Assembly: GCA_964412455.1 (NCBI GenBank)
Contig: CAYPOT010000001.1
Coordinates: forward strand, 99,955-163,954
DNA: 64,000 bases
Reading direction: 5' to 3'
From: JAAXXJ01 sp964412455
Lineage (GTDB): Bacteria > Nitrospirota > UBA9217
Under the pieces are notes generated by a model. That model was not told the DNA's origin. It made no database searches and saw only the letters and a list, made by a program, of their open reading frames with translations. Both the position numbers and the translations under genes were made by a program. Below, one piece after another: positions 33,903 through 43,700 of the stretch; positions within the stretch are counted from its first letter, which is position 1, and every line of letters begins with the position of its first letter.

Positions 33903-36029
33903 CTACGGTTGAGGATGGCCACCATTATGGCACGAAACAGCGGCGCAGCTCCCTGCAACATAACTCCCTGGCCCTACATCAGAATATCTTGTGAGATAAG
34001 AGTATGATCCATACGGCGCCGGATCTAATGTTGATGCTGTAGAAAGTGAAATCAAATGCGTCCTGTTGATACCATGTGGCGGGTTAACGTGACAATTCGT
34101 GCATGCCTTTGTTACACTGTTCTGATAGGTAACCCCGCCCGATCCCACAGGCGCCATATGCCTCGTGTGGAGATTTAATGCAGCAGACCTGAATCCGGTG
34201 CCTGTACCTAAGCCGGTGGAATAGGTAGCAAAGTCGTGACAATCAAAGCAGAGTTCCCCGTTGTTAGAACCAATCGTGGCGGGATCATACGGTTTTTTGA
34301 GAATAGCCCTGTTATTGGAGCCATGAGGCCCGGCTGCGTCTGAGCCTGCTCCAAAAGGAGCACGAGCCGAGTCATTATTATGGCAGTCGGAACAGTACAT
34401 GGTCTGCTCCGTGTTTGCGGTCCACGGCGACACATAAGTCCCTTGCGAATTTCCGTTGGCAAAAATCACCGGATGAGACGATACAGGTGTTGCGTTATTA
34501 CCAAACTCCATCGCCTGGTTCGTCAATCCGGTGTATGAAGGGTCAAGGGGATTCGTAAGAGTCGGTACGGGTCTATTCGTACCCCATGCAAAATCGCTAT
34601 GGCACTTCAGGCATATCTGATACTCATATAGGACGCCCACAGGTGTATTATTCGTGACACCTCCAGCTTGTATCGCCGAATAATTTATACTCGTGGAATT
34701 AGCCGGCCAAGGGGGATAGGTTCCCGCATCCACTCCCCCCGTGCCATAGAGCGGGCTGGTATTGCCAACTTCATTCGAGCCTTTGGTGTGCAGAGTACTC
34801 CCTGCCGTATGCGGATTATGACAATCTTCACATTCCACGTGCCAGAGAGAAGATCCTGACCATCCTACTCCTGCTATATATTGTCGCGCCTCTGTAGCAG
34901 CGTGCCGGCCGGTCCAGCTACTCTCCCCAACCTGGTGAAAACGACTTTTCCCCCCAATTTTTACAAGGTTTTCAATGCTTCTCGCAGGAGGTGCGTTCGA
35001 TCCATGACAAACCGTAACACTATCCCCCCAGCGGTTCGTATTATTAAAACAGCTTGCCTCTTCCTGGAAGGACAACAGATATTTTCCTGAAGCCGGGTTA
35101 GGATTTGTCGGAGCACCTGCAGTCACTCCCGCTTTATGCGGAAAGTGACAGTTCATGCACTTAACATCGCCGACAGTACCCCCGAGACTGCCGCTATCGG
35201 GCGCATAGATAGCACCTGACGTGTTATGGCTGCTCGCGGTAAAACCTGTCTTTTTGTCATGACAACTCGTGCAGATTTTTGAGTTTGTATTCGGGTCAAC
35301 TAAAAAATTGCCATACTGATTATCGTGTGCGTTATGGCATGACGTGCATTCTACATAACTCCCCGCCCCGCCGGTCTTCGTCCTTCTAACCTGACCTGCG
35401 TTTAACTCGTATAGGTTGACATTCGGCGCATCCGTCGTGTTGATAACAGATGCAAGCTCACCGTCATTGAGATTATGATGAGGGATCGCCACCGGATGGT
35501 CATCGCTCAGGTCCACGCCCATGTAGCCGGCGAACGCGGGCGGCATATAGCCGCCTGAGGTGCCCTGCATGGCGATAAAAGTGGTGTTGGGGTCCGCGTT
35601 GCCGAAGGAAGTGGGCAAATTCACCAGCCGGCCTATGGCGATCGTGCCGTCGTGGCAGGAAAGACAGATCCGAGTCTTTGCATGAATGACACCGGTGCCC
35701 GACGATGCATAGGGATCTTCGGCGGATGAATAGGAAAGCGCCGAAAGCACATCACTGGTATACGCTTTGTATCCTGAAGGAGCTGATGGGTACAGGGCCC
35801 TGTTCCAAAGCGGCGCTTCGGTATTTCCACTGTGAGGCGTGTGGCAGAAGACGCAGATCTCCGTCGTTCCGCCGGAAGCAGCGGATTTGATGGTCCCCTG
35901 TTCGGCAAACGGAGTGCTGGACATGTTGTGCTTCGAGTTTTCCACCTTTTTCGGAGTTCCCGCCCCGGCCATCAGCGCGGCAAAAACGATGGGGAAGAGA
36001 ATGAGAATGATAATTCCGTATCGCTTCAT
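33903..36029 (-). CDS. Exported multihaem c-type cytochrome (10 CXXCH plus CX13CH and CX4CH)
   Basis: ATG 36029 (MKRYGIIILILFPIVFAAL) has GAGG 5 nt upstream and begins a signal peptide. The 708 residues contain ten CXXCH sites, in order CVFCH, CLSCH, CTSCH, CTSCH, CMNCH, CEDCH, CLKCH, CSDCH, CFDCH, CTNCH. Also present are a C-X13-CH site (C near NNTNRWGDSVTVCH) between the fifth and sixth, and a C-terminal CAAVSCH (C-X4-CH). Doubled-CXXCH and NPH motifs (CHTPH, CHNAH, CHFPH, CHNPH) are frequent. Up to 12 haems suggest periplasmic or extracellular electron transfer. It follows the NHL gene by 75 nt. Confidence 0.9.
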   Translation of the reverse strand: MKRYGIIILILFPIVFAALMAGAGTPKKVENSKHNMSSTPFAEQGTIKSAASGGTTEICVFCHTPHSGNTEAPLWNRALYPSAPSGYKAYTSDVLSALSYSSAEDPYASSGTGVIHAKTRICLSCHDGTIAIGRLVNLPTSFGNADPNTTFIAMQGTSGGYMPPAFAGYMGVDLSDDHPVAIPHHNLNDGELASVINTTDAPNVNLYELNAGQVRRTKTGGAGSYVECTSCHNAHDNQYGNFLVDPNTNSKICTSCHDKKTGFTASSHNTSGAIYAPDSGSLGGTVGDVKCMNCHFPHKAGVTAGAPTNPNPASGKYLLSFQEEASCFNNTNRWGDSVTVCHGSNAPPARSIENLVKIGGKSRFHQVGESSWTGRHAATEARQYIAGVGWSGSSLWHVECEDCHNPHTAGSTLHTKGSNEVGNTSPLYGTGGVDAGTYPPWPANSTSINYSAIQAGGVTNNTPVGVLYEYQICLKCHSDFAWGTNRPVPTLTNPLDPSYTGLTNQAMEFGNNATPVSSHPVIFANGNSQGTYVSPWTANTEQTMYCSDCHNNDSARAPFGAGSDAAGPHGSNNRAILKKPYDPATIGSNNGELCFDCHDFATYSTGLGTGTGFRSAALNLHTRHMAPVGSGGVTYQNSVTKACTNCHVNPPHGINRTHLISLSTASTLDPAPYGSYSYLTRYSDVGPGSYVAGSCAAVSCHNGGHPQP

Positions 36030-36104
36030 ATACACCTCGTCATAATACAGTTTTCAGTTTGCAGTTTTACGTTAACTACAGACTTGGAACTCAAAACTAT
36101 ACGC

Positions 36105-37148
36105 TCAGTTCTTCGCTTTCAGATACTGAAACATCTGGACCCGGTAATTGTAGCTGTCGGCCACGAAAAGCCTGTCCTTGCTGTCGATGAACAACCCGGC
36201 GGGGACGTTGAACTGGCCGGGGCCGATGCCTGTTCTGCCGAAGATCAAAAGCAGCCTGCCCTGGCGGTCGAATATCTGAATGCTGCTCCTGAGGCCGTCC
36301 GATATCCAGATGTGGCCTTCTCTGTCAACGGCGATCCCCTTGGGCTTCATGAAATCGTGGATGCTCGTGCCGTTGCCGCCGAACTGGGATAGGAACTTGC
36401 CGCGTGTGTCGAAGATCTGAACGCGGAAATTGAGGGCGTCCATCACATACACGTCTCCCGCGGCGTCAAGGGCGATATGGGTCGGATAGTTGAAATCCCC
36501 TTCTCCCCCCCCCTGTTTCCCGAAGGAGAACAGTTTCTTTCCTTCAAGGTCGAACGCTTCCACGCGGTGGCCGTGCGTGTCGACGACATAGAGCGTCTTT
36601 TCCTTTTTGTTGACGGCGATGCCCGTCGGACGAAGCAGGGTATCGTCGCCGATCACCCGTTTGTTTTTCGTCCCGCTGAAGACGAACACCCGGCGGAGCA
36701 CCGAATCCGTCACGTACAGAAGTCCGTCCGCATCGAGCGCAACGCCGATGGGCGACACAAGCCGGCCCTGTTTTGTTTTTGAGAACTGGTCATATTTCTT
36801 TTTCTCAAAGTCGAAGAAGTGGATGCTCGCCGCGCCCCAGTCGGCAACATACACCTTTCCCTCGCCGTCGGAAACCACGCCGTGGGGAGACAGGATGCGA
36901 TCTACCGTGTCCTCTCCCGCGATAAACTCCCAGAGCTTGGCAAAGAAGCCTTTTTTTACTCCCAGATCCTGCGGAGTGATGACGGTTTTGATGTGTTGGA
37001 CGCGGGGTTGTTCCGGTGGCAATGGCCAGACCCAGGGGGAAGATACTGTCTTTTCAGCAGCAGCGTCGGCGACCTGAAACAGCGAACCTGACGCGACAAC
37101 AACGCAGGCGACGAGCAGAATGTATGTTCCCCTGGAGAGAAGTTTCAT
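36105..37148 (-). CDS. Exported NHL-repeat beta-propeller protein
   Basis: A signal peptide (about 1-30, ending near ADAAAEK) is followed by about six NHL/SMP-30-like blades. Each has a pattern such as LSPHGVVSDGEGKVYVADWG, RPTGIAVNKKEKTLYVVDTHG, FMKPKGIAVDREGHIWISD, or FNVPAGLFIDSKDRLFVADS. Such propellers often sit beside multihaem cytochromes in metal-reducing bacteria and may scaffold them. No Shine-Dalgarno sequence precedes the ATG, and the promoter leaves only about 8 nt of leader. Confidence 0.87.
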   Translation of the reverse strand: MKLLSRGTYILLVACVVVASGSLFQVADAAAEKTVSSPWVWPLPPEQPRVQHIKTVITPQDLGVKKGFFAKLWEFIAGEDTVDRILSPHGVVSDGEGKVYVADWGAASIHFFDFEKKKYDQFSKTKQGRLVSPIGVALDADGLLYVTDSVLRRVFVFSGTKNKRVIGDDTLLRPTGIAVNKKEKTLYVVDTHGHRVEAFDLEGKKLFSFGKQGGGEGDFNYPTHIALDAAGDVYVMDALNFRVQIFDTRGKFLSQFGGNGTSIHDFMKPKGIAVDREGHIWISDGLRSSIQIFDRQGRLLLIFGRTGIGPGQFNVPAGLFIDSKDRLFVADSYNYRVQMFQYLKAKN

Positions 37149-37162
37149 AATGAATATGCTAC

Positions 37163-37191
37163 GTTATAGCATTCTCCCCATGTACTGTCAA
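37163..37191 (-). promoter_or_regulatory. Sigma70 promoter for the NHL-cytochrome operon
   Basis: TTGACA and TATAAC are spaced by 17 nt on the minus strand. The expected start near 37156 is only about 8 nt before the ATG at 37148. It sits in the 47-nt gap after comFB. Confidence 0.75.
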
Positions 37192-37195
37192 CTCT

Positions 37196-37522
37196 TTAGA
37201 ACTCTCGCGCGTTGATCCTGGCCTGCCCCTCGTTGGATGTTGTCCGCGGGTGATTCGGATTTTCCGTGACCCGGTCAATGGCCTCGGCAACGGCTGTTTC
37301 GACCATGACCCAGGGAGATCCGAATTCCTTTCCCGCTTCAGTTTCGACGATGTAGTGAGGAGGCAGATAATTCAACGCAATTGCCACAATATCACTCATG
37401 CAGCGAGGACAGGTACAGGCGTTCTGGTAGCGGTCTACCAGGAATTTATCCACGACAGACATGACCCGCTCATGATTTGCGTTGACCACCAAAGAGTTGA
37501 AATTGTTCACGAAAAACCTCAT
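37196..37522 (-). CDS. comFB: ComFB-like protein
   Basis: The 108-residue protein matches the late-competence ComFB family in its central segment: CTCPRCMSDIVAIALNYLPPHYI, with conserved cysteines and an NYLPP motif. ComFB-domain proteins in cyanobacteria and Bacillus bind cyclic nucleotides such as c-di-GMP; that is family knowledge, not shown here. It is divergent from polA and lies immediately upstream of the NHL-cytochrome promoter. Confidence 0.82.
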   Translation of the reverse strand: MRFFVNNFNSLVVNANHERVMSVVDKFLVDRYQNACTCPRCMSDIVAIALNYLPPHYIVETEAGKEFGSPWVMVETAVAEAIDRVTENPNHPRTTSNEGQARINAREF

Positions 37523-37592
37523 TTAAAATACTTTTCACTGCTTATTGATGCAAAAATAGTACCATAAAAAAACTGATAATTTATATAAACTA

Positions 37593-37736
37593 ATCAATGC
37601 ATTATTGATAATATCGAACAATAATTATTGTTCATCATGAGCGTAAGTGAGCATTCTGAGCGAAATCCACCAGCATGAGGAATGCCTGGTTGTGAGCAGA
37701 CATGTAGTAATAGGTTGTCTTATCAATTACTTGATA
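37593..37736. promoter_or_regulatory. Three AT-rich palindromes between comFB and polA
   Basis: ATCAAT-5-ATTGAT (37593-37609), a perfect 18-bp palindrome GAACAATAATTATTGTTC (37616-37633), and TATCAA-4-TTGATA (37721-37736) lie in the divergent spacer. They may be regulator sites. The first and third share the ATCAA/TTGAT half-site. Confidence 0.5.
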
Positions 37737-37749
37737 GTAGAGAGATCAG

Positions 37750-37778
37750 TTGTTATTATTGGATTATTGGGCTATACT
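37750..37778 (+). promoter_or_regulatory. polA promoter giving a near-leaderless mRNA
   Basis: TTGTTA and TATACT are spaced by 17 nt. The -10 box ends 7 nt before the polA ATG at 37786, so transcription would start at or within a base of the start codon. No ribosome site is visible. Confidence 0.6.
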
Positions 37779-37785
37779 CGTGACC

Positions 37786-40464
37786 ATGCAAAAGAGGAAT
37801 GATAAAAAGCGTTTATTCATAATCGACGGAAACTCCTATATTTATCGGGCATTCTATGCAATACGTAATCTGTCGACGTCCACGGGACTTCCCTGTAACG
37901 CTGTCTTCGGATTCGCGAACATGCTCATAAAGATCATCAAGGAAAAAGAGCCTGATCTTCTTGCCATTGCCTTCGATCCCAAAGGACCTACGCGAAGGCA
38001 TGGTGAGTTCAAGGAGTACAAAGCGCACCGGCCTCCCATGCCGAAGGACCTCGTCCCCCAGATCCCCTATATCCATGATCTCGTTCACGCCTTCCGCATC
38101 CCCATCTTCATCCAGGAAGGCCAGGAGGCTGACGATGTGATCGCGACACTTGCCCGTCGCGCCATCGCCGCCGGGATCGACGTGGTCATTGTTACGGGAG
38201 ACAAGGACATGCTGCAGCTTGTCGGGCCGGGCGTCACGGTGTATGACTCCATGAAAGAGCGGACCATCGGTCCTGCTGAGGTTGAGGAGCGATTCGGCGT
38301 CCCGCCTGACCGGGTGGTGGAGATCATGGGACTCATGGGCGACGCGTCGGACAACATACCCGGCGTTCCCGGCATCGGTGAAAAAACCGCACAGGCCCTG
38401 ATCAAAGAACACGGCACCATCGAAAATCTCCTTGCCAACGCGCACAAGATAACCAGACCGAAGCTCAGACAATCGCTCATGGAAAACGCGGGCCTTGCCC
38501 GGCTGAGCCGGGAGCTTGCGGTCCTTCATTCCGACGTCCCCCTCGAGCTCGATCTTGACCAGCTAGCCATCAAGGAGCCAGATAGCCCCGCCCTTCTTTC
38601 GATCCTCCGGGAGCTTGAATTCACGTCACTCCTGAAGTACGTCGCTGCGGCGCCGAAGAAGGACGTCGACTACCGTACGGTCCTGAACGACGCCGACTTC
38701 CGGGAGATGCTGGGAGCCCTGTCGCGGGCCGGGGAAATTTCCTTCGACACCGAGACCACGTCGCTTGACCCCATGCAGGCTGAACTGGTCGGGGTGTCGT
38801 TTTCCGTTGAACCCCATACAGCCTATTATCTCCCCCTGGGGCATACCTATGCGGGCGCGCCCGTACAGCTCCCGCGGGAGAAAGTGCTCGAAAAGCTTAA
38901 GGCCTTGCTGGAGGATCCGTCCCTCAAGAAGATCGGACAGAACCTTAAATACGATGTGCAAGTGCTCCGGCATGCGGGTATCGAGGTCCGGGGCATCTTT
39001 TTCGACACGATGATCGCTTCCTACCTTTTGAACCCATCAAGGACCTCACACGGCCTTGATGCCATTGCCCTGGAGTACCTCAATTATAAGACCATGACCT
39101 ATGCCGAGGTCACCGGTACCGGGAAGAAGCAGATCGGATTCAGCGAAGTGAATATCGCGACAGCGACCCGCTACTCCGGCGAGGACGCTGACATTTCCCT
39201 TCAGCTGAAACAGGCCCTGGAGCCGAAGCTCAGGGAGCAGAACCTCGACAGCCTCTTCCACGACATGGAAATGAAGCTCATGAGCGTCCTGGCGGACATG
39301 GAATATGCCGGCGTCAAGATAGACGCCGGGCTCCTTCAGGTCATGTCAGGGAAGCTGGAGAAGGAAACGGCGAAGATCGTTGAAGGCATTTACGGGCTCG
39401 CGGGGGTCGAGTTCAATATCAATTCGCCGAAGCAGCTGGCCGATATCCTGTTCGTGAAGCTCGGCCTCACTCCGGTCAAGAAGACGAAAACGGGCTATTC
39501 AACCGATGTTGACGTGCTGGAAGAGCTCGCCCACGTCCATCCCCTGCCGGCGGAGATCCTGAAATACCGGACCCTGTCGAAGCTTAAGTCGACCTATGTC
39601 GATGCCCTTCCCAAAATGATCGATCCGAGGACCGGCAGGCTCCATACTTCCTTGAACCAGACAGTGACCGCGACAGGAAGGCTGTCCTCCAGTGAGCCAA
39701 ACCTTCAAAATATCCCCATTCGTACGGAGATCGGCAGGGAGATACGTCAGGCGTTCATCGCGGAGCCGGGATACAACCTCCTGTCAGCGGACTATTCCCA
39801 GATCGAGCTCCGGGTCCTCGCCCACCTGAGCGGCGACGAAGGGCTGATCCAGACCTTTGTGGAGGACCAGGACATCCATACCCGCACCGCATCGGAGGTG
39901 TTTGGCCTCCCGCCTGAGGAGATCTCCTCGGAGATGCGCCGCAAGGCCAAAGCGGTGAACTTCGGCATCATCTACGGGATATCGGCCTTCGGTCTGGCGC
40001 AGGACATCGGCGTTTCCAATGCCGAGGCCAAGCGGTACATTGACAATTACTTCGCCCGGTACCCGAAGGTGCGTGATTTCATCACCAGGACCATAGAACA
40101 GGCGAAGACAACGGGTTTTGTCACCACCCTCCTGGGACGGAAGCGGTACATACCCGAACTATCGTCATCAGCGGCGCCCGTCCGCGGCTTCGGGGAACGG
40201 ATGGCCGTGAACACGCCCATCCAGGGGACCGCGGCCGACCTTATCAAACTTGCAATGATCACTATCCACCGGCTCATCAAAGAGCAGGGCCACGGCTCGC
40301 GAATGATCCTTCAGGTGCATGATGAACTGATCTTCGAGGTGCCTGACAGCGAGATCGAAGCGATGAAAAAACTGGTCAAACAGGAGATGGAAGGTGTCTT
40401 GAAACTTGCCGTGCCGATCAAGGTCGACATGGGTGTGGGAAAGAACTGGGACGAGGCGCATTGA
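37786..40464 (+). CDS. polA: DNA polymerase I
   Basis: Pol I fills gaps and removes RNA primers. The 892 residues have a 5'-3' exonuclease domain (about 1-290, FIIDGNSYIYRAFYAI, GDASDNIPGVPGIGEKTA). A 3'-5' exonuclease domain follows (about 315-490) with intact SFDTETTSLDP, NLKYDVQVL and YSGEDADISLQL motifs. A family A polymerase domain shows motif A DYSQIELRVLAHLSG, motif B RRKAKAVNFGIIYGIS and motif C QVHDELIFEV. Proofreading is therefore predicted to be active. ATG 37786 is preferred over the TTG at 37750, which lies in the promoter. Confidence 0.96.
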   Translation: MQKRNDKKRLFIIDGNSYIYRAFYAIRNLSTSTGLPCNAVFGFANMLIKIIKEKEPDLLAIAFDPKGPTRRHGEFKEYKAHRPPMPKDLVPQIPYIHDLVHAFRIPIFIQEGQEADDVIATLARRAIAAGIDVVIVTGDKDMLQLVGPGVTVYDSMKERTIGPAEVEERFGVPPDRVVEIMGLMGDASDNIPGVPGIGEKTAQALIKEHGTIENLLANAHKITRPKLRQSLMENAGLARLSRELAVLHSDVPLELDLDQLAIKEPDSPALLSILRELEFTSLLKYVAAAPKKDVDYRTVLNDADFREMLGALSRAGEISFDTETTSLDPMQAELVGVSFSVEPHTAYYLPLGHTYAGAPVQLPREKVLEKLKALLEDPSLKKIGQNLKYDVQVLRHAGIEVRGIFFDTMIASYLLNPSRTSHGLDAIALEYLNYKTMTYAEVTGTGKKQIGFSEVNIATATRYSGEDADISLQLKQALEPKLREQNLDSLFHDMEMKLMSVLADMEYAGVKIDAGLLQVMSGKLEKETAKIVEGIYGLAGVEFNINSPKQLADILFVKLGLTPVKKTKTGYSTDVDVLEELAHVHPLPAEILKYRTLSKLKSTYVDALPKMIDPRTGRLHTSLNQTVTATGRLSSSEPNLQNIPIRTEIGREIRQAFIAEPGYNLLSADYSQIELRVLAHLSGDEGLIQTFVEDQDIHTRTASEVFGLPPEEISSEMRRKAKAVNFGIIYGISAFGLAQDIGVSNAEAKRYIDNYFARYPKVRDFITRTIEQAKTTGFVTTLLGRKRYIPELSSSAAPVRGFGERMAVNTPIQGTAADLIKLAMITIHRLIKEQGHGSRMILQVHDELIFEVPDSEIEAMKKLVKQEMEGVLKLAVPIKVDMGVGKNWDEAH

Positions 40465-40787
40465 TAGTTCGCGAAGGTGGGAAAATGGGAACGTGGGAAG
40501 GTAAGATGGTAAGAAGGTAGGAAGGTAAGCGATTCGATTGCCGTCAGCAGCTCCGCAGGAACATCTCGTATGCTTGTTGGAGAAGTCCTTTTGATCAAAA
40601 AACAGACAAGGAAATACTATCCACAGATTACGCAGATTTCAAAGAACGAAGTAGATCGATTAACGGTTGTCCTTATAGCCTTTAATCTGCGTCAATCTGC
40701 GTAATCTGCGGACCGCCCTTCCCTGCTTTCTTTATTTCTTTCTTTTCTTCTTTCCCTCTTACTTTCCTCCGTTCTTACCTTCCAGTT
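40465..40787. other. Convergent polA-tamB spacer: purine tract, repeat A copy, pyrimidine tract
   Basis: A purine-rich run of GGGAAGGTAAG-like units (about 40478-40532) and a pyrimidine-rich run (about 40725-40785, TTTCTTCTTTCCC-like, ending CTTACCTTCC) flank a family A inverted repeat. The two outer tracts are partly complementary, so the spacer could form a long hairpin between the convergent genes. No gene is seen. Confidence 0.7.
40617..40712. repeat. CGCAGATT-type inverted repeat, family A, copy 2
   Basis: Left arm ATCCACAGATTACGCAGATT; right arm AATCTGCGT, CAATCTGCGTAATCTGCGG. The 50-nt centre has no coding capacity. It is a short form of the element at 47833-48098 that contains a GxxExxY fragment. 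Confidence 0.8.
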
Positions 40788-43700
40788 CTATCGGAACTCG
40801 AACCGGAACTTCACGTCCGCTCCCAGATTCCCGACCTCGTTCCGTTCGCCGATCAGGGATATATTCTTGTTCAGTACGTATTCGATACGAAACACCGACT
40901 CCGGTGTTGAAGCGCCGACGTTCGATGAATAGGTCATGAAGAGCTTGTCCTGGACCACCGCCTTTCCCACCGTAACCCGCGGTACGGCGACGTCTGTCTT
41001 GCTCAGGTAGGGGTCCACCTGGAACCGGTCGAGGCCGGTCAGGCTCCGAGCCCTGCTTTCCAGGATGTCCTGGAACTTTCCCGTTGCAAAGGAAGTTGCC
41101 TCGCCGAATCCGACGCTCGATTCCTTGCCTTTCAGTTCCTCGCCTTTTTTCCCCAGCGTCAGAAGCGCAAGAATATTGGAATCCGTCAAGGCAGGGTCGG
41201 AAACGAACGTAACGGTCGCCCGGTCCGCTGTCCCGGAGACGCCAAGCCTGATCTGGTATTCCCGAACACGGGTCTCCGCCTGCACATCAAGGGTCGGATT
41301 GATCCGGCCCGGATCGGTGAAATCCGCCGATGCATGGATGATCCGAAAGACATTCTGCCGAAAATACACCTCCCCTTTTCTCGCTTCTATCCTGCCGAGT
41401 ATCTGCGGCTGGCTGATCGTGCCGCGGAACAGCATGTCGATATCGAGCGGGATCTTGGCAAGATTGCTTTCGAAATAAATGTCGTCCTTTCCGTAAAAAC
41501 GGACATTCAACAGCGTTTCGCCGATCCATCCCAGGTCCTCTTTTCTCTTCCGGGTAAATCCTCCGCTGAAGTCGACGAGCATGCTTTTCCACTCAACCCG
41601 TTTTTCATAGCGCGCCCTCCTGATGCCGACCTCGCCGGACAGGGTCTGGGATGAGGGATCACCGTCGTAATACAGAGAGCCGCCCAGGGTCGCCGTCATG
41701 CCCTGTGGATATCGCACCGTTACGTACTCGATCACAGCCTTCGCTGAAAAATCCACCAGCTCGCTTCCCTTAAGTTGGGCAGAGCCCGTAACCGTGATGC
41801 CGCCCCCTCCGACCTCTCCGCGTATCCCTTCCGTAAATACCCTGTTCCGATCGAAGTTGATCGTGCCGTTCAAGGCGGTGAACTTCTGAGGAATATCCCT
41901 TATCTTGATCTGTCCGTCCTTGATGAGCAGTTCGCCTGCTATTTCAGGATTTGACCACTCGTCACTGATGGATAGTTTCACCAAAGCGTTGCCATCGCCA
42001 TGTTCAATATCACGATAGAGGACCCTGAGCAGGGACAGGTTGGCATCACCGCTCAAGTCGAGATCGACATCGATCCCCAAGCGCGTAGAACCTGAAACCG
42101 AAAGGTTGGTGCCCGGTCCTGCAAGGGTCAGTGACTGCACGGTGAGCCGTCCCGCATCAATGCGGATCGTGGCATCGCCTACGCTCTCGATCTTGAGGTC
42201 ATTGAGTGCGATTCCAAGCCTGCGGAAAACAGCGGAACCGTTGAGTTTGGACAGACCGAAACCCGTTCCCTGCGCCTGGAGCGTACCCTCGGCCATCACC
42301 CGCACTTTTGACAAGAGGTCCCCGCCCTCAAAGATCGCCGAGGGATCGAATTTGTCCGTCTGTACCTTCGTCGTTAGTGACCAGGGATAGGGATGCGTAA
42401 GCTTCATCGTGCCGGTCATGCCGAAAGCGCCCTTGCTGACCGCCGCAGTAACGGACAGGATCCCTTCCGCGATATCAAGATCCGCTGTCGCGGCGCCCAG
42501 TTCGGCCAGCTGGTACGAAAGTTCACCGACGGTCAGGCGTGCCTGAACCTCCGGTCGGGAAAAGCTTCCTGATGACCGGAGGTCGAGCAGGAAAGGCCCG
42601 CTGAGGTGAAGCCCCTTCAGAAGATCGACCTGTGACAGATCGATGCCGTTGCTTTCAACGTGGGCCTCGTAGGACCCTTCGAAGCCGATCCATCCCGTTC
42701 CCCTGACCTTCCCGGCCTTTTTATGAAGCACAACGCTCGGAAAAGAAACGCGATCGCTCGTAAGATCAACGGCCAGCGTCCCGCTGTCGAAGGCCTCCCC
42801 ATAAGCAACGCCGGGCCCGAGTTCGAGTAAGGCGTTTCCGGAGAATTCCTGACTCGAACCGGAGAAGGTCATCTCACCTGACGCGATGGTCTCAAGCGGG
42901 ATGGGCTTGTAGAAAAGGGCTGCGATGCTTACAATGTCCGACCGGCTGATGCCGAGACGCGCCTTGTAAAAAGGCTCGGGTTCCTGAAAATCAATGGAAC
43001 CTTCGAAGTCATATCGTGAGTTCCCCTGCCTGATCGTGGCCTCGGACAACGCGAGTTTATTTTCGTTGAAGGCCAGCTTGCCATCAATGCTGGTGAACAG
43101 AATGCCTCGAATGGTCACCGGACGGGCTATCAGTTGACCGTCGAATCGCGGAGTTCCAGGCGGGCCGGACAGCGTTCCCCGGACAGCGACAGCACCGGAT
43201 ATCTCGACTCCGGAAAGGAAGGAGAGTGATTTGCCCTCAGGTGACGTCTCTGCGGTAATAAAAAGAGCATATCCTTCGCCGGGCCTGATCCTTCCAGAAA
43301 CGTTGAGCTCTGCGTCATCCGTACGAACTAGCACATGATGTACAGCTGCGTGCTGGTCTTGATAGGAGACATCCAGGGCGACCTCATGGACGTTCAGCTG
43401 TTTGTTTCCTCGCGAAACTTTCCATGCCTTCCCTTGCACCGACAGCATCGCGTTCCGGAAAGAGAACCGGGCCCCTGCATCCTGGAATGTTATCCCCTTG
43501 TACGTAATGCCGGAAAGATTAAGACGTCCCTCAATGACCGGATCTTGAAGTCGTCCCGTTACCCGTGAGGAGGACGTGATGACCGGTCCTCTTGTCTCCT
43601 TATCACTCGTGACGCGATCGGTGATCTTGCGTAAATAACGCCGGCCTATCCGTGAGGTGATCGTCAGGTCCATATCACGACCGCTCAGAACGTCAAGGGA

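Noticed and set aside
37750..37785. polA start at the TTG of 37750
   Set aside because: This codon forms the -35 box of the probable promoter, and the extra residues have no family similarity.
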